A stretch of 64,000 nt of DNA from Scylla paramamosain (GCF_035594125.1 NC_087156.1:10739600-10803599), one strand, 5' to 3'; shown: positions 1 through 11,822, numbered from the stretch's first letter. Program-made: numbers and translations. Notes: generated by a model from the letters alone, not told the origin.

Positions 1-139
1 TCCTTGTCCCCGCCCGACAGCTTGCCTTCCTCTTTTACATACAAGCTGCACGCCCCACGCGGCGCATGCAAACACTAGCCCGTCGCCGTACATTTGGCCG
101 TTTGCTCTCCTCTCGACACCCACACCCATGCACGTCACT

Positions 140-141
140 GA

Positions 142-211
<70 letters not shown>
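140..211. repeat. (GA)n microsatellite
   Basis: Near-pure GA repeat with one C interruption; the partner array in A2 (22350-22455) is longer. Confidence 0.98.
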
Positions 212-217
<6 letters not shown>

Positions 218-490
218 CAAGGCAAAAATAAATTCTTTCATACAAATGCACCACATTAAGCGCCTCCAGCGTAAGGCTGTATAATCATCAGGCAGGAAGC
301 GCGGCAGGAAACACGTGAAGTCTATGGAGAAGGCAGGGCGTGTTTCACTTGCTGGTCTTGCCTCTCACTTTTTTAATATACGTTTTTTTTTTTTCCTTGC
401 GTGGATTCACAAGGTGCGGATATAATAGTAAGAAAATATAAACAATAGAAAAACTAAATTAGTGTCACTCCAGTTGATAATCCTGCTCTT

Positions 491-524
491 TACAACAATA
501 ACAACAACAACACCAACAACAACA

Positions 525-569
<45 letters not shown>
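491..569. repeat. (AAC)n-(ACT)n compound microsatellite
   Basis: AAC repeats grade into ACT repeats. The same place in A2 (22791-22963) is almost pure ACT and about twice as long. Confidence 0.97.
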
Positions 570-572
<3 letters not shown>

Positions 573-689
573 GTTAATAACATTCCCCTATTACATCTCA
601 GGAAAGCTTTATTTTTCTCCAATCCTTTATGCTTCTTAAAAACATGGAACTGTATTTTGGAAATAAAAATTAAAATAGCCGAACAAAAA

Positions 690-1165
690 ATCAATTAGAT
701 GCAAAAAATATTGGACGGCTCAACTTGAAACACAGGAGTAAACAATGCAATACATCTTGAATTTAGAGTCAGTATAAAATGGTATTCTAACATTTGCATA
801 TAGTCACTACTTATACTCCCACTCTCATATCTTCTTAGCGAATGGCAAACAGAGGAACAAAAAAATATCTTTTCAGTTACCGCTTCCATACATACAGACA
901 AAAAAAAAGAGAAAAAAAAAGTCAACAATAAAAAATCTAAATATGTTTCAGGAAGTGCCTCAACACTCTTAAAACAACTAGTCACAGGAAGGAGAAAAAA
1001 CAGAAACAGACAGAGAATTCCAGAGTTTACCAATGAAGGGGATGAAAGAATGAAGATATTGCTTAACTCCTGGACTACTGAAAGGGAACGGAATAAAGTG
1101 AAAGTCTTGTGTAGCGTCAGCGTGGGGAAGGAGAGACGCATGCTGATGGCAAATTCAGAAGAGCA
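690..1165 (-). pseudogene. C-terminal relic of a jockey-like reverse transcriptase (A1)
   Basis: Read on the minus strand, short frames give C-terminal motifs of a non-LTR retrotransposon family common in decapods: a CSSE segment followed by a Pro-rich stretch, then SFIP-like and KLWNSL-like blocks, then a conserved final segment. Here the blocks lie in different frames, and stops and indels break the gene. The same relic is at 23130-23570, where the FIPF and KLWNSL blocks are easier to read. No catalytic palm motifs remain. Family assignment is from memory of typical motifs, not from a search. Confidence 0.6.
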
Positions 1166-1304
1166 GTAACCATAGAAATAACAACACAAGACAGACTTCC
1201 CCCATTTTTTTCCATCTTCATATACTTGTGTGCATTTTTTGTAGCATATCAGTGTATTTGCTATGGTAAGCTCAGTAGGTATGAAATGTTCTCTAGGGTA
1301 TGCA

Positions 1305-1370
1305 TTAATTCATCCATTTATTTATTTATTTATTTATTCACTTATTTATTATCTATTTATTTCATATTCT
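1305..1370. repeat. (TTTA)n-rich stretch
   Basis: Imperfect TTTA tetranucleotide repeat, also present in A2 at 23715-23770. Confidence 0.9.
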
Positions 1371-1468
1371 ACTTTTCATTACCACATCGTATTGAGAGGC
1401 ACTTTTGTGACTCACTGTTTCCTTTACATTGAGAAATTACTTGTTTATTACAGTACAGCATAAAGCAA

Positions 1469-1490
1469 GTGTCTGCAGTGAGTCAGACAC
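1469..1490. promoter_or_regulatory. Small hairpin with an AP-1-like site in the loop (A1)
   Basis: GTGTCTG and CAGACAC form 7-bp arms around an 8-nt loop, and TGAGTCA (1479-1485) overlaps the loop and the right arm. It is unchanged in A2 at 23901-23922. TGAGTCA is the canonical AP-1 core; function here is not shown. Confidence 0.3.
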
Positions 1491-1861
1491 TTTGTCAAGC
1501 AGCCTTACCTTACATGCACATGGAATAACATAGGCAAGCATGACAGGCTTCACTTAAATGTAAACCTAAAAATGGAAGGGCGTACACTGCGCTACAAAAA
1601 CAGCTCCGTCCCCGTCACTCAACGGTAAATTGTGAGTGTGTCAGGAGGAGCAGCAAAAAGCCAGTCCTCGTCGTCTGGCCGCGAGGAAGGAAAAAGGTCC
1701 CGCCGCTGCTGCATCCCACAAAACAAACACAAAATCAGAGGACTATATTAAACCCTCAGGACAAAAAGAAAAAAAAAGTGTCTGAGACTGATGGTGTCAA
1801 CCAAAACTGGCTATCCCGTATATGAAGTGAGTTATGGCAAATAATTCCCGCATTTTGCGCA

Positions 1862-1937
1862 CTCCAGCTCGATCTGTAACCTAACCTAACCTAACCTAAC
1901 CTAACCTAAACTAACCTAACCTCCAGCTCGATCTGTA
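1862..1937. repeat. Interstitial telomeric repeat insertion with flanking 17-bp direct repeats
   Basis: Eight or so CCTAA units (1879-1920, one variant unit) lie between two perfect copies of CTCCAGCTCGATCTGTA (1862-1878 and 1921-1937). B2 (near 40850) and B3 (near 54335) have a single copy of the equivalent target and no telomeric units. CCTAA is the complement of TTAGG, the telomere repeat of most arthropods. The structure is that of an insertion with target-site duplication. Confidence 0.9.
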
Positions 1938-2427
1938 GTGATGAGGCGATAGTTGCAAGAGTTGCGAGGCAGAAACCTTCGCCCACATGTCGATAAGTCG
2001 AAATATGCAAAATACAGCAAAAAAGGTGAGTCTGACGAAGAAATTACATAAAATAAGAAAGATACGCCTTCAAAAGTTAACAACCAAGAAGTGTTTCCGA
2101 AACTGAAATCGAAACTTTTATATGCGATGGACACCAAAAGGTGCTCCTGGCCAAATCATCGTTGTACCCTCCAGGGCCAGGCGGGAGCGGTGGGGTGTAC
2201 AGATGTGCGGTAACAAAAATAGAACCACCTCGCTCTGCTAGGGGAATAATCCCTCCAAAGATATTCAATACGTTACTAAATGATAAAGAAAATCATAAAT
2301 TTTCTTTCATTCGCTGACAAAGAAAAAAAAAACGTGATGAAACTAATATTTTCAGAAATCAACAACGACGAGCCTCTAAAAAAAAGGAGACAAATAGTGT
2401 GGGCCGGCTCTAGTCATCAAGGCCCAC

Positions 2428-2451
2428 GTCACCTTGACTTTTCAAGGTGAC
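2428..2451. promoter_or_regulatory. Conserved perfect 10-bp hairpin (B1)
   Basis: GTCACCTTGA and TCAAGGTGAC pair across a 4-nt loop. The hairpin is kept in B3 and has one mismatch in B2. The arm resembles the TCAAGGTCA half-site of FTZ-F1/ERR-type nuclear receptors, but the last bases differ, so this is only a resemblance. Confidence 0.35.
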
Positions 2452-3064
2452 AATCAACACACACACAGACAAATAACAACACTTCACAGAACAATACAAG
2501 CTTTCCTCTCTTTGATTTTACTTGAATAAAGCTGCAACAAAGGTTATGACGCTAAAAAGTTATCTTAGATTAGGTCACAAATATCAAGGTGGTAACACTT
2601 CCCGGGAGTTTTCGGAACTAAATCGCTAGATGTCGTTGCTGCTCATCTAACTGTAGGAAAGAGAGCTAAAATATTATTGTAGTAAATCCGAGGTGCATAA
2701 AGATGCATAGAACATTGGTCATCATGATACTATTGAAATGACGTATCGACATTTCAATATCCGGTATGGATAATATTGAGAGAATGTGGTCAAATTATTT
2801 TTTTTTTTTTTGTGATTATCGAGTAAACTGCTAACATTTTCTAAATAAATCATATTACAAGTATAAAAACTATTGATTTGGACAATGAAAAAATAAAAAA
2901 AAATCACACTGTACTATACAGTATGACACAACCTACTCAGTAACATCGTGATATATGGCTCGTTTTTTTTTTTTTTTTTTTTTTTTTTTTGGCGATTTTA
3001 GCATCCTTCTCACGAAGCGAGCGACAAGGCAAAGTAATCGAGAACCAAAACAAACATCTTTCAG

Positions 3065-3199
3065 GCGATCCTGCTGCTGCTGTAATGTCCAGCTGCCGTA
3101 ATCCATTGCTTAGGGCGTAGTGGAGATGGGCACCGCAGCAACATTCAACTTCTTGTCCGACAACGTGTTTCTTAAGTTCAACCAGCGCGGCCGAGTCAG
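3065..3199 (+). other. Exon-like segment with a short open frame
   Basis: A TTTCAG acceptor-like site ends at 3064, an ATG lies at 3126 in a GAG-ATG-GGC context, and a CAG|GTGTTT donor-like site follows 3199. The frame reads MGTAATFNFLSDNVFLKFNQ and continues; without splicing it runs about 45 codons to a stop near 3262. Composition is more gene-like than the AT-rich surroundings. I do not recognise the peptide. It could be chance or the remnant of an exon carried into B1. Confidence 0.25.
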
Positions 3200-3554
3200 G
3201 TGTTTGTTTTGGTTAGAGATACAGCATTACTATCGCCAGGACACTCGAGTTGCCATTTTTTAAATTAAAATTGCCGTTTCCATAAACTATGAAGGAGATC
3301 TATGTAATTTGGACTTTTGACTGTCACAGACATGTTGCCTTTATGTTTACTGTCGTCTAGATTAAGACGTTTCCAATCAAGAGTGTATTCATTTGGAAAT
3401 CTTAAGATGACCAAATAAATCTAAATGCCGATTCACTAGAAAATCAACTTATATACATTTGTTCATGAAAAGAGTTTCATTTTACTTATGTTACCACTTA
3501 GAAGGGATTACGTAGAAAAATATATTATATAAGCCCATTGCATCTTTATATGTT

Positions 3555-3706
<152 letters not shown>

Positions 3707-4691
3707 AACACTGTAGGTATATCTGATATTGCCTGTATGTGAGAGAAGAGTTTGTCTGTGCTGCCACCTGGTGACAACCACTAGTTCTGAAAACTCCCCA
3801 TTGAACAAATAAAATGTAAATATGTTTTCTCCATAGAAGGAAATATTTTTATTTTATTCTATTTTTATTCTATTTATTTATTTATCCATTTTTTTTTTTT
3901 TTTTACGTGGAAACCAAATTCACACTAAATGAAATGTGTTACAGTAACAGTTTCCAAGGACACTTTATCATAACATGCAAAATATTATTAATCTACATAA
4001 CGGTAAAACACAGTAAAGGATAAATAAACGGATAAATTAGAAGATCTGATATTTGTTACCTAAAAAGTTCTCAAGTGAATATTCCTGTTATTGTGGAAAG
4101 TTTTTTGTAATTGCATATTTCCTTTCTTCACTCACATATTCGTACATAGAAAAGATATATACGAAAAAAAAAAAAATGAACGCAAAAATGATAGCCAATT
4201 GTTAGGTTTCAACTGAATCTCCAAGTAAATATTTATAACAAAAAGATGACACCATTATAGAAAATATATGATTTCGTATCCTTCTTTTCTCTATGCATAC
4301 ACTAAAATAAGCACACGAAGACTGAAATACAAAAATTATAGTTTTGAAAAAGATTCGGTTAATCCTCAAAGGACTTTTTCCCTGTAAGATGTTGCAATGA
4401 ACATTATAGACTAAATTTACATTCTTTCTTCTTTCATATATATACCCTGGGAAGGCACAAAAATGGGAGACAAAAACAACGCTTTGGAAAAAGGTTTAAA
4501 CTAATCCTTCAATGGATAATACTACTGACACGATACCATGGAAGCACATCCTTTCTTTCCTTCATAGATTCGTGGGAAGCTGACAGGAGAAAGGCAGGCA
4601 ACAGTGACAGGTTTCGGTTGACATGGAGAAAAAAAAGTTTAACAGCGAGTTCCAAACAGAGTGCACATCATGTAATGAAGCAGGTACTCAC

Positions 4692-4745
4692 TTTCCTCCT
4701 GCACGTGTTGGCAGTGTTCACCGCGGCACCACCTGCCATCCTTTC
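4692..4745 (-). other. Candidate exon Y, copy B1
   Basis: On the minus strand a pyrimidine-rich GATATTTTCAG acceptor precedes 4745 and AAA|GTGAGT follows 4692. The segment is 54 nt, a multiple of three, and is open in at least two frames (one reads ERMAGGAAVNTANTCRRK, which would be in phase with candidate exon X). Equivalent 54-nt segments with the same splice sites lie at 42445-42498 (B2) and 56015-56068 (B3). No protein family recognised. Confidence 0.35.
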
Positions 4746-5322
4746 CTGAAAATATCAAAACATCCACATAAAAAAGTAATGCAGCTTGACTATTCTAAAA
4801 AGAGCTAAAAATGAAGCATCATAAACAGAACCACCACAAATCCTTTACTACATGAGTTACAACACATACATGAACAAAAAAGGAAAGAATAAATACTGAA
4901 GAAATGTCATAAATAAAACGTGTCAAATTCCTCCAAGCAAAAACACATGGATACATGAAAAACAACACTGAAAACAGAACACACTTGAAACGCTAAGAAT
5001 GTTAAATATGCACAACAGTTGCAACAAAATAAAACGAACAAGCACAACTACATATATAACAAGATCAAATAAGAAAATAAAAAGAAGCAAAAATATTAAA
5101 TGCAAAGCTTCCCAACATTCAGCGGTACAAACCTAAAAACAACAGCAAGGATATACTTAGAAAATAATAAGTACCACTTCAGTCTAGCCATAAAAAGTAT
5201 TCACGGCACAAAACATGAAAGTCCCTTTTGAGTATCTCCGCCAAGGTGGCCTGACTCATCTATTCTTCTTTCTTTATTGTTATTCAGTAATACAACACAT
5301 CCACCTTCCTCCGTTTGTGGTT

Positions 5323-5328
<6 letters not shown>

Positions 5329-5353
<25 letters not shown>

Positions 5354-5355
5354 CA
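5329..5355. repeat. (AAC)n microsatellite
   Basis: Short AAC repeat; B2 and B3 have shorter or longer versions at the same place (43090, 56661). Confidence 0.9.
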
Positions 5356-5792
5356 CTCTGACCACTCCTAGTAAGATACATGACTTTTCGTGTGGTTACT
5401 GCGAGGACACAGGATGTGTCCTCGAGGATAACCTCTTACACAACAAAACAACAACAACAACAAAGGCTCCACAGACCACACAGATATCGTAGTTGCTGTT
5501 GGTTCTGGATATGAACGCTTCTTGGTAAGGATCTCAACAAAAGCAAACACCTGTGAGATCGACCCTCCTTCATGCTTGTGCTGCTAACTCGTCTGGATGA
5601 AGCAATACATTTAGTGTGATACCTTTCACAGGACCTGCCTAGTATAGATGTGTCTACATATTTCAGTTCATGCGGTCATCTGAATACAAAAGCCTCACTG
5701 CAAAGCCAAGGTAGTGTTTCGCTGGCAATAATATTCCTATATACGCATTACCAAACGCATCCTATTTTTTTTTTTTTTGTCCCGTCGCTTAC

Positions 5793-5883
5793 CAAACCAG
5801 TGTCAGACGCTCTTTTGATAAGGTCCCGCAGGAGGTCGTCTTTCCTACCACGGCAAGACTCACACGATTTACTCATATTTTCC
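5793..5883 (-). other. Candidate exon X, copy B1
   Basis: On the minus strand an acceptor ending in TTCCAG precedes 5883 and a TTTG|GTAAGC donor follows 5793. The 91-nt segment is open, with a CESCRGRKDDLL core, and ends in phase 0, matching candidate exon Y downstream. Copies of identical length and splice sites lie at 43544-43634 and 57123-57213. Most base differences between copies change the amino acid (S to R, S to L, D to G, R to W, A to V), which argues against protein constraint, so a non-coding transcript or a relic is as likely. Confidence 0.35.
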
Positions 5884-6157
5884 CTGGAACATAATGTAAT
5901 GAAGCTCCAGATGTTAGGCTGGAGATGACCAGCTAATAAACAAATATATAAATACATATCCTCATTAAAAGCATTAACGACGTGTAATTCAATCTCCCGT
6001 CGTCTGAACACACGAGTAATCACACGTCTGATGAAGGCATGCTAATGAACACCCAGGTGAGGGGTCTTTTTATTCGCTACTCAAACTTGAGACACGAGAG
6101 CCCTCGGAGTATTTAGGCCGCTTATCAACTTTTTATGCAAATATACTTTCATTTACA

Positions 6158-6159
<2 letters not shown>

Positions 6160-6245
<86 letters not shown>
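6160..6245. repeat. (CT)n microsatellite
   Basis: Pure CT. This is the array into which the retrotransposon inserted in B2; B3 counterpart 57802-57883. Confidence 0.98.
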
Positions 6246-6247
<2 letters not shown>

Positions 6248-6305
6248 CATCATTTATCTCTGCATAGGAATGACTATCAAATGCCTTGACTATTAAGGCC
6301 TGCTA

Positions 6306-6327
6306 AAATAATAACAATAATAATAAC

Positions 6328-6396
<69 letters not shown>
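6306..6396. repeat. (AAT)n microsatellite
   Basis: AAT repeat with a few AAC units at both ends. Counterparts 46234-46398 and 57954-58091. Confidence 0.97.
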
Positions 6397-6399
<3 letters not shown>

Positions 6400-6571
6400 C
6401 AGTTGTAATGAAAACTCCAGTACATCTGGTTTCATAGAGTTTATACCAAGCCTCCAGTACTTCCCCTACATAAGGGCTTGTGTGAGTACCTTACCCTCTC
6501 CTGGCCCTCTAGTCGCCCTTCATGGGATCCGATGCTCATAATCGTATTAATTGATCCATCATATCAGCTTC

Positions 6572-6646
<75 letters not shown>
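6572..6646. repeat. (TC)n microsatellite
   Basis: Pure TC; counterparts 46572-46661 and 58273-58349. Confidence 0.98.
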
Positions 6647-6648
<2 letters not shown>

Positions 6649-6836
6649 GAACTATCAATATAAAGAATAGCAGGTTCGAGGTATTCTGTGGTCGTAAGAC
6701 TCGGCCCCATCAGACTGTGCGAGCATTTTTATGTTGATCTGCTTCTCTGCAATAATATTTTATGTCAATGAGCCTTTGGTTGTTAATGAAGGTGCCACCA
6801 GCACGTGGAATGACTCACCGACAGACAGATACACAG

Positions 6837-6991
<155 letters not shown>

Positions 6992-7136
6992 GTATCCGAG
7001 AAAAGCTGCTTGACTGTCCGTCAGATTTACCAAATTATTTATAGCTAGGATCCTCTTTAGGGCACTCAGGAGACTACAGTCACTACACGCGGCTGTGCAC
7101 TATAGAAGGAACAACAAAGGTATAGCTACCACAATT

Positions 7137-8082
7137 TTTTTTTTTTTTTTTTTTTCCAGCAATCTGTAAATCTGCGTGGCTGCTGCTCGAGGTGGCAGAG
7201 CATTAACCGGAGCTGAGAGTGTGGTGGGATGGATGTTTTGACGGTATCTGTCCCTTTCTCTCTCCAAGTGGATATTGTACAGTAGCTACCAAATTATCTT
7301 TATTTTAAAGAGCTCTACATTCTGACACAATGGACGATAATATTTGACACGTTTGGTGATGACGCCAGTGACAATTGGTAGCCCTGCACACTAAGGATGG
7401 TTGCCGTATATTACATATGACCTAACAAATAGAGAGCCATCTTAGCATCACGTCAAGCCATGCATACCAACCTTACCGACACGACACGTGATCAGGCAGC
7501 GGGTTTCGTATTGTTCATTATGCCACAGTTCGCGCCACACTTTAAAGATAGTTTTCAGAGATACTGTACATTCATTGGCTGAAAAGTTCTTTATACAGTC
7601 ATACAGATCAGTTACTTTCAACTTGGGTCCACTTAGACTAATATGTATGAGACTACACTTTTATTTGAAATATTTAGATGCACGGTTCTACTTTATGCTT
7701 CTGTTTATCCTACTTAGTATTAAAACAAGAGTGGGATTTCATTAAGTTTATAAAGGAACGTTACTGAATGCTGTTGACGAGACAACGATGAGACAAATTC
7801 TTATTTCAGTTCTACATCACCAGTGTTTACGGCTTCACTCCAGAACAGGACTCCCTAACCTCCTCTCATCCCAAGCAAAGCCTCTTACGAGTAAATCGTT
7901 TCGTTATTGTCAATCTATTATCTGTTCTTTATATTCAAGAGAAAATATGGAAACAGTTGAATCTACTTTTCTATATCATGTCTTCTGGGTTGTGACTGAT
8001 TTCTTTCTAGCGTCTGCAGCTTAAGAGTGTCAATGAAGAATAATGATGCTATTTCACTGAACTTAAAGCTTTCACTGTAAGG

Positions 8083-8084
<2 letters not shown>
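7137..8084. other. B1 spacer without a recognised gene
   Basis: A T run (7137-7155) is followed by about 0.9 kb of mixed-composition sequence conserved in B2 and B3. A 78-85-codon open frame (7488-7745) is preserved in part but shows no recognisable domain, and B2 has a frame-breaking deletion near 47598. No supported gene. Confidence 0.5.
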
Positions 8085-8172
<88 letters not shown>

Positions 8173-8182
8173 TCTCTCTCTC
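8085..8182. repeat. (TC)n microsatellite
   Basis: 98 bp with one interruption; counterparts 48000-48102 and 59738-59794. Confidence 0.98.
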
Positions 8183-8647
8183 AAACCATATCTCGCTCTC
8201 AAGTAGAATTCACCTTCTCTCTTTTACCCATCTTTACTATATTTCACTAAGTAAGGCTATTTTCTAAGAAGTAACATCCTAACAATCCTCCTTCAGCTTG
8301 AGCAGCAACACTAATTTTATTGCAAACCTTCCAGTTCGACTTCGCTTCGATTACCTTACTTAAGGTTTCCAGTCAAGAGATACCCTGCCATGCCTCGCCT
8401 CACCCTCCCTAACACTCCGCCAAGACAATGATTCCCTTGGTACCATCGCCGCGTGTACCAGGATGAGAGAAAAGCCGACAGTCCACTGCTAAGCCATGCG
8501 CGGATTAGCGCCGTTAGCATCAGTCCGAGAACACAAGCAATTCAACTGACCTTGGAAAACCTTGAGCTGAAGCCAGGAGGGAAAGTAAAGTGTGTCTAGA
8601 ATATGAAGGTGGTAGTTAAGTGAGACTGAAGAGCAGGAACACAAGTC

Positions 8648-8854
8648 ATGTTGCGATTGACGGATGAAGGAAATCTAGGGAGAGTGTCGCACAGAGGAGG
8701 CGGGACGCAAGGCGCCTTCAGGCCAGTCACTGCTGGTGTCCCTCGCCTCCCCTTCCTGCCTCGCTGCGAGGTGAAGGGGCCACTACCACCGCTGCCTCAA
8801 CACTTACACTACCTTTGCGTCTCAACACTGAAATGCTTCAATGAATGGGAATGA
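8648..8854 (+). other. Open 68-codon frame kept in all three B copies
   Basis: A GC-rich stretch encodes a basic, Pro-rich 68-residue frame that stays open in B2 (48577-48783) and B3 (60266-60466, two codons shorter). There is no domain, signal peptide or clear promoter. The copies are so recent that an open frame could survive by chance. Treat as doubtful. Confidence 0.15.
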
Positions 8855-9038
8855 ACGGGAAAGTAATGCTCACTTAGAATTGTTTAGAACAAGTACATGT
8901 TACTAAGTGTTTTAAATCAATCTGTCTGTCTGCGTCTGTCTGTTTATCTCTGCCTCACATCTTCACTATAATGTTCTGTAAGAAAGAGCATCCCAATCTC
9001 TGTTACTTTGTTGCAATACATCTATTTGTATTAATGTT

Positions 9039-9229
<191 letters not shown>

Positions 9230-9627
9230 TGGTGTAACATTGCGAGTGGAACAATATTTACGAGTATATTTAGTAGTTTTAGGAAATCAATGACAACTAC
9301 GTATTGTGCCTGAAAAATGGCATACCGTAAGTACGAGGCAATTAGAGAAAAAATATAGTTAGGTCACTATGTATGCATTTTCTTCGCTTACAGTAATTGT
9401 TATCACGAAGGAATATACGAGTAACGGAAGAGGCATACGTTTATATTATGCAAACATTATGCTGTATTAATATCCCAATGACTAATTCAGCTGGATTTTT
9501 GGTTAAGTACTCGCTGCAGGGCATGGTAAACTATTTATTAAAGTGCTTTACAAAAAAAAAAATTGTGCAAATATATTCTTTAGAATGAAATATACTAGTT
9601 TCTGCCGCTATTTAAAACTACTTTGTC

Positions 9628-9930
9628 CATGTCTGTGTCTGCCCGCACATCCATCTGTCCCTCTGTCTATTTGTCTGTTTCTGTGTCTGCTTGCTTGCCT
9701 TCTATTTTTGCCTGCCTGCCTGTCTGCCTGCTTCTTTGCCTGCCTATCCTCTTCAAGTTAGGCTGACTATTTCCCTGTCACCCTGTCTGTCTGCCTGCTT
9801 TCTTTCTTTCTTTTTTGTATGTCCATCCACCTCTTTCCCCGCCCGTTAGTCTGTCTGCCTCCTTGCTTGCTTGCTTGCTTGCTTGCCTCCCTGCCTGTTT
9901 GTTTGACCGTCTGTCTTCCTGCCTACCTGT
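9628..9930. repeat. Degenerate CTGC/CTGT/CTTG tetranucleotide region
   Basis: Mixed tetranucleotide units (CTGT, CTGC, CTTG, CCTG), conserved in B2 (49440-49735) and B3 (61105-61405). Confidence 0.9.

Positions 9931-9934
<4 letters not shown>

Positions 9935-10005
<71 letters not shown>
9935..10005. repeat. (TC)n microsatellite
   Basis: Pure TC; counterparts are short, 49745-49771 and 61407-61421. Confidence 0.98.
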
Positions 10006-10009
<4 letters not shown>

Positions 10010-10539
10010 GATGATTACCTAAACAAGTCAAAACATTATTTAAACCACAACTACGTAATACCAAGGTACTTGAAGGCTTGTCTGTAAGTGGTATCAGTGT
10101 GAACAGGTTACATCACGCTCCTATACAATCATGATTTTCGCAGCACACCTTCCATAGTAGGTTGGCAGGCACTTCCCACACGTTAAGGAGTCCTTCTTCA
10201 TTTCACTCTCTAATTTAAACTTCTTTATGCAAATGAAATTAAAGTTCGGGATTTAAATGATCACTTACTTTCTTCGCGCATAACAAAAATGTGCTGGACA
10301 AATACAACGAAAAATATTTACATAAAAAAACAATAATAATATTCGAGCCACACTTCACAGTAACGAAAGCTTTCATAAATAAAGGAAGATATTGCAAAGG
10401 TCTCACTGAAATATTATTTATCACCGTACAACTACCATACCTAATTCCCGGGAGCAGACTCATGCAGGATATAAAAAGATGAAAGACCAATAAATAGTGG
10501 GAGAGAGTCATGAGAACATGGCAATTCATCAAGGAACTC

Positions 10540-10643
<104 letters not shown>

Positions 10644-11200
10644 AAAAAAACTAATTATATATAGAAATGAACACGAAATTAAATTGGTTAACTTCCCAGC
10701 CACAACCATCGCCCCCCCCCAACCACCACCACCACCACCAGCACGTCGCCGCCACCAGCTTGAACCGCAGTCAAAGGGAGCGCCATGCATGTGTTTAATT
10801 TTTGGCAGGGTTTTTTTTTTTTTTTTGCAATACCGTAGAAAATTTGAAACGCCGTCTTGATAAATATTTTACCTCAAATCCGCAGTTAACAGTGTTTGTT
10901 TGTTACAGACTAAAACTCCTTGCCTCCAGGAAATGAGGGCACCTCATTTCATCTATTTTCATTCTTTCCTATAAATTTTCCTTCGGGTTTTTCTTCTCTA
11001 ACCCAATAAGGTATTTACTTCAGATATGTTTCCTGTACGGCTTATGACGGAGGGAGTGGAGGGTGAGGAGAGAGCCTTCTGCTTTGCTGTCCTTTTCTTC
11101 TACTATCACCTTAGTAGCCCTAGGACAGATCATCTCGTGAGAACCGTAAGGTTTGTTGTGGCCTGTATTTCTATGTAACTTTATGTAACTCTCACTCGCT

Positions 11201-11202
<2 letters not shown>

Positions 11203-11238
<36 letters not shown>
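11203..11238. repeat. (AC)n microsatellite
   Basis: Short AC array; counterparts 51883-51944 and 63321-63375 are longer. Confidence 0.98.
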
Positions 11239-11241
<3 letters not shown>

Positions 11242-11380
11242 AATTAAAGAAATGCTGTTGTTCTGTCATGTATCCAGTATATTTTGTTTTGTTCTCCACA
11301 GGTAACAATTAATGTGGTGCTTTTCCCGTTCCAGTTCTCTGTGACCTCTGGTATTCTTTTAGCCTGTCTTTTTACTCTGA

Positions 11381-11534
11381 CAGGCGATGCTACTGTTACG
11401 ACGACGACGATGAGAACGAGGACGACGACGATTAGAGGCACCGCACGCACGACGGCAAAAACGACAGTGATGATTTTTGTGAAGTTAAGCACCAGTAGCA
11501 GCAGTTGCAGCAGCAGCAGCAGGAGCAACAACAG

Positions 11535-11575
<41 letters not shown>

Positions 11576-11625
11576 GCACCAGCAGCAGCAGCAGCTATAC
11601 CAGCAGCAGCAGCAGCAGCAGGAGC

Positions 11626-11683
<58 letters not shown>

Positions 11684-11775
11684 ACCGTAGTAGTTGCTCC
11701 TCTTGTTGTTGTTGTTGTTGTGGAAGGAAGGAAAAGCAGCAATACCAACAACAGCAGCAAGATCAGCGACGGCAA

Positions 11776-11808
<33 letters not shown>

Positions 11809-11822
11809 GAGCAGCAGCATAT
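11381..11822 (+). repeat. GAC/CAG/AGT triplet-repeat region (B1)
   Basis: A strong acceptor-like pyrimidine tract ending in CTGACAG (11381) is followed by GAC/GAG triplets, then CAG, AGT and CAG arrays. One frame reads an acidic D/E run, a stop, then long poly-Gln; another reads a 180-codon Thr/Ser-rich frame open to 11826. Equivalent stretches lie at 52087-52495 and 63520-63965, and the B3 copy has a 5-bp duplication that shifts the Ser frame. No unique-sequence domain is attached, so I read this as triplet microsatellite, not a gene. Confidence 0.8.

Larger units (their letters stand above)
1..1780. repeat. Segmental duplication block A, copy A1
   Basis: This stretch matches 22212-24216 almost end to end: same start near the GC-rich segment with the cacgtcactgag motif, then a GA array, an ACT-rich array, a retroelement relic, a TTTA-rich stretch and a GC-richer tail. 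The copies differ by point changes and by microsatellite length. Similarity to A2 stops near 1780, where block B begins. No host gene is seen in it. Confidence 0.85.

Noticed and set aside
5402..5424. Perfect 9-bp palindrome CGAGGACAC-N5-GTGTCCTCG in B1
   Set aside because: Not kept in B2 or B3, and no neighbouring element that it would terminate; probably chance.
10239..10480. Minus-strand exon ending at a GAAGAAA|GTAAGT donor
   Set aside because: The donor is good, but an A run changes length between copies and shifts the frame, and no partner exon in phase was found.
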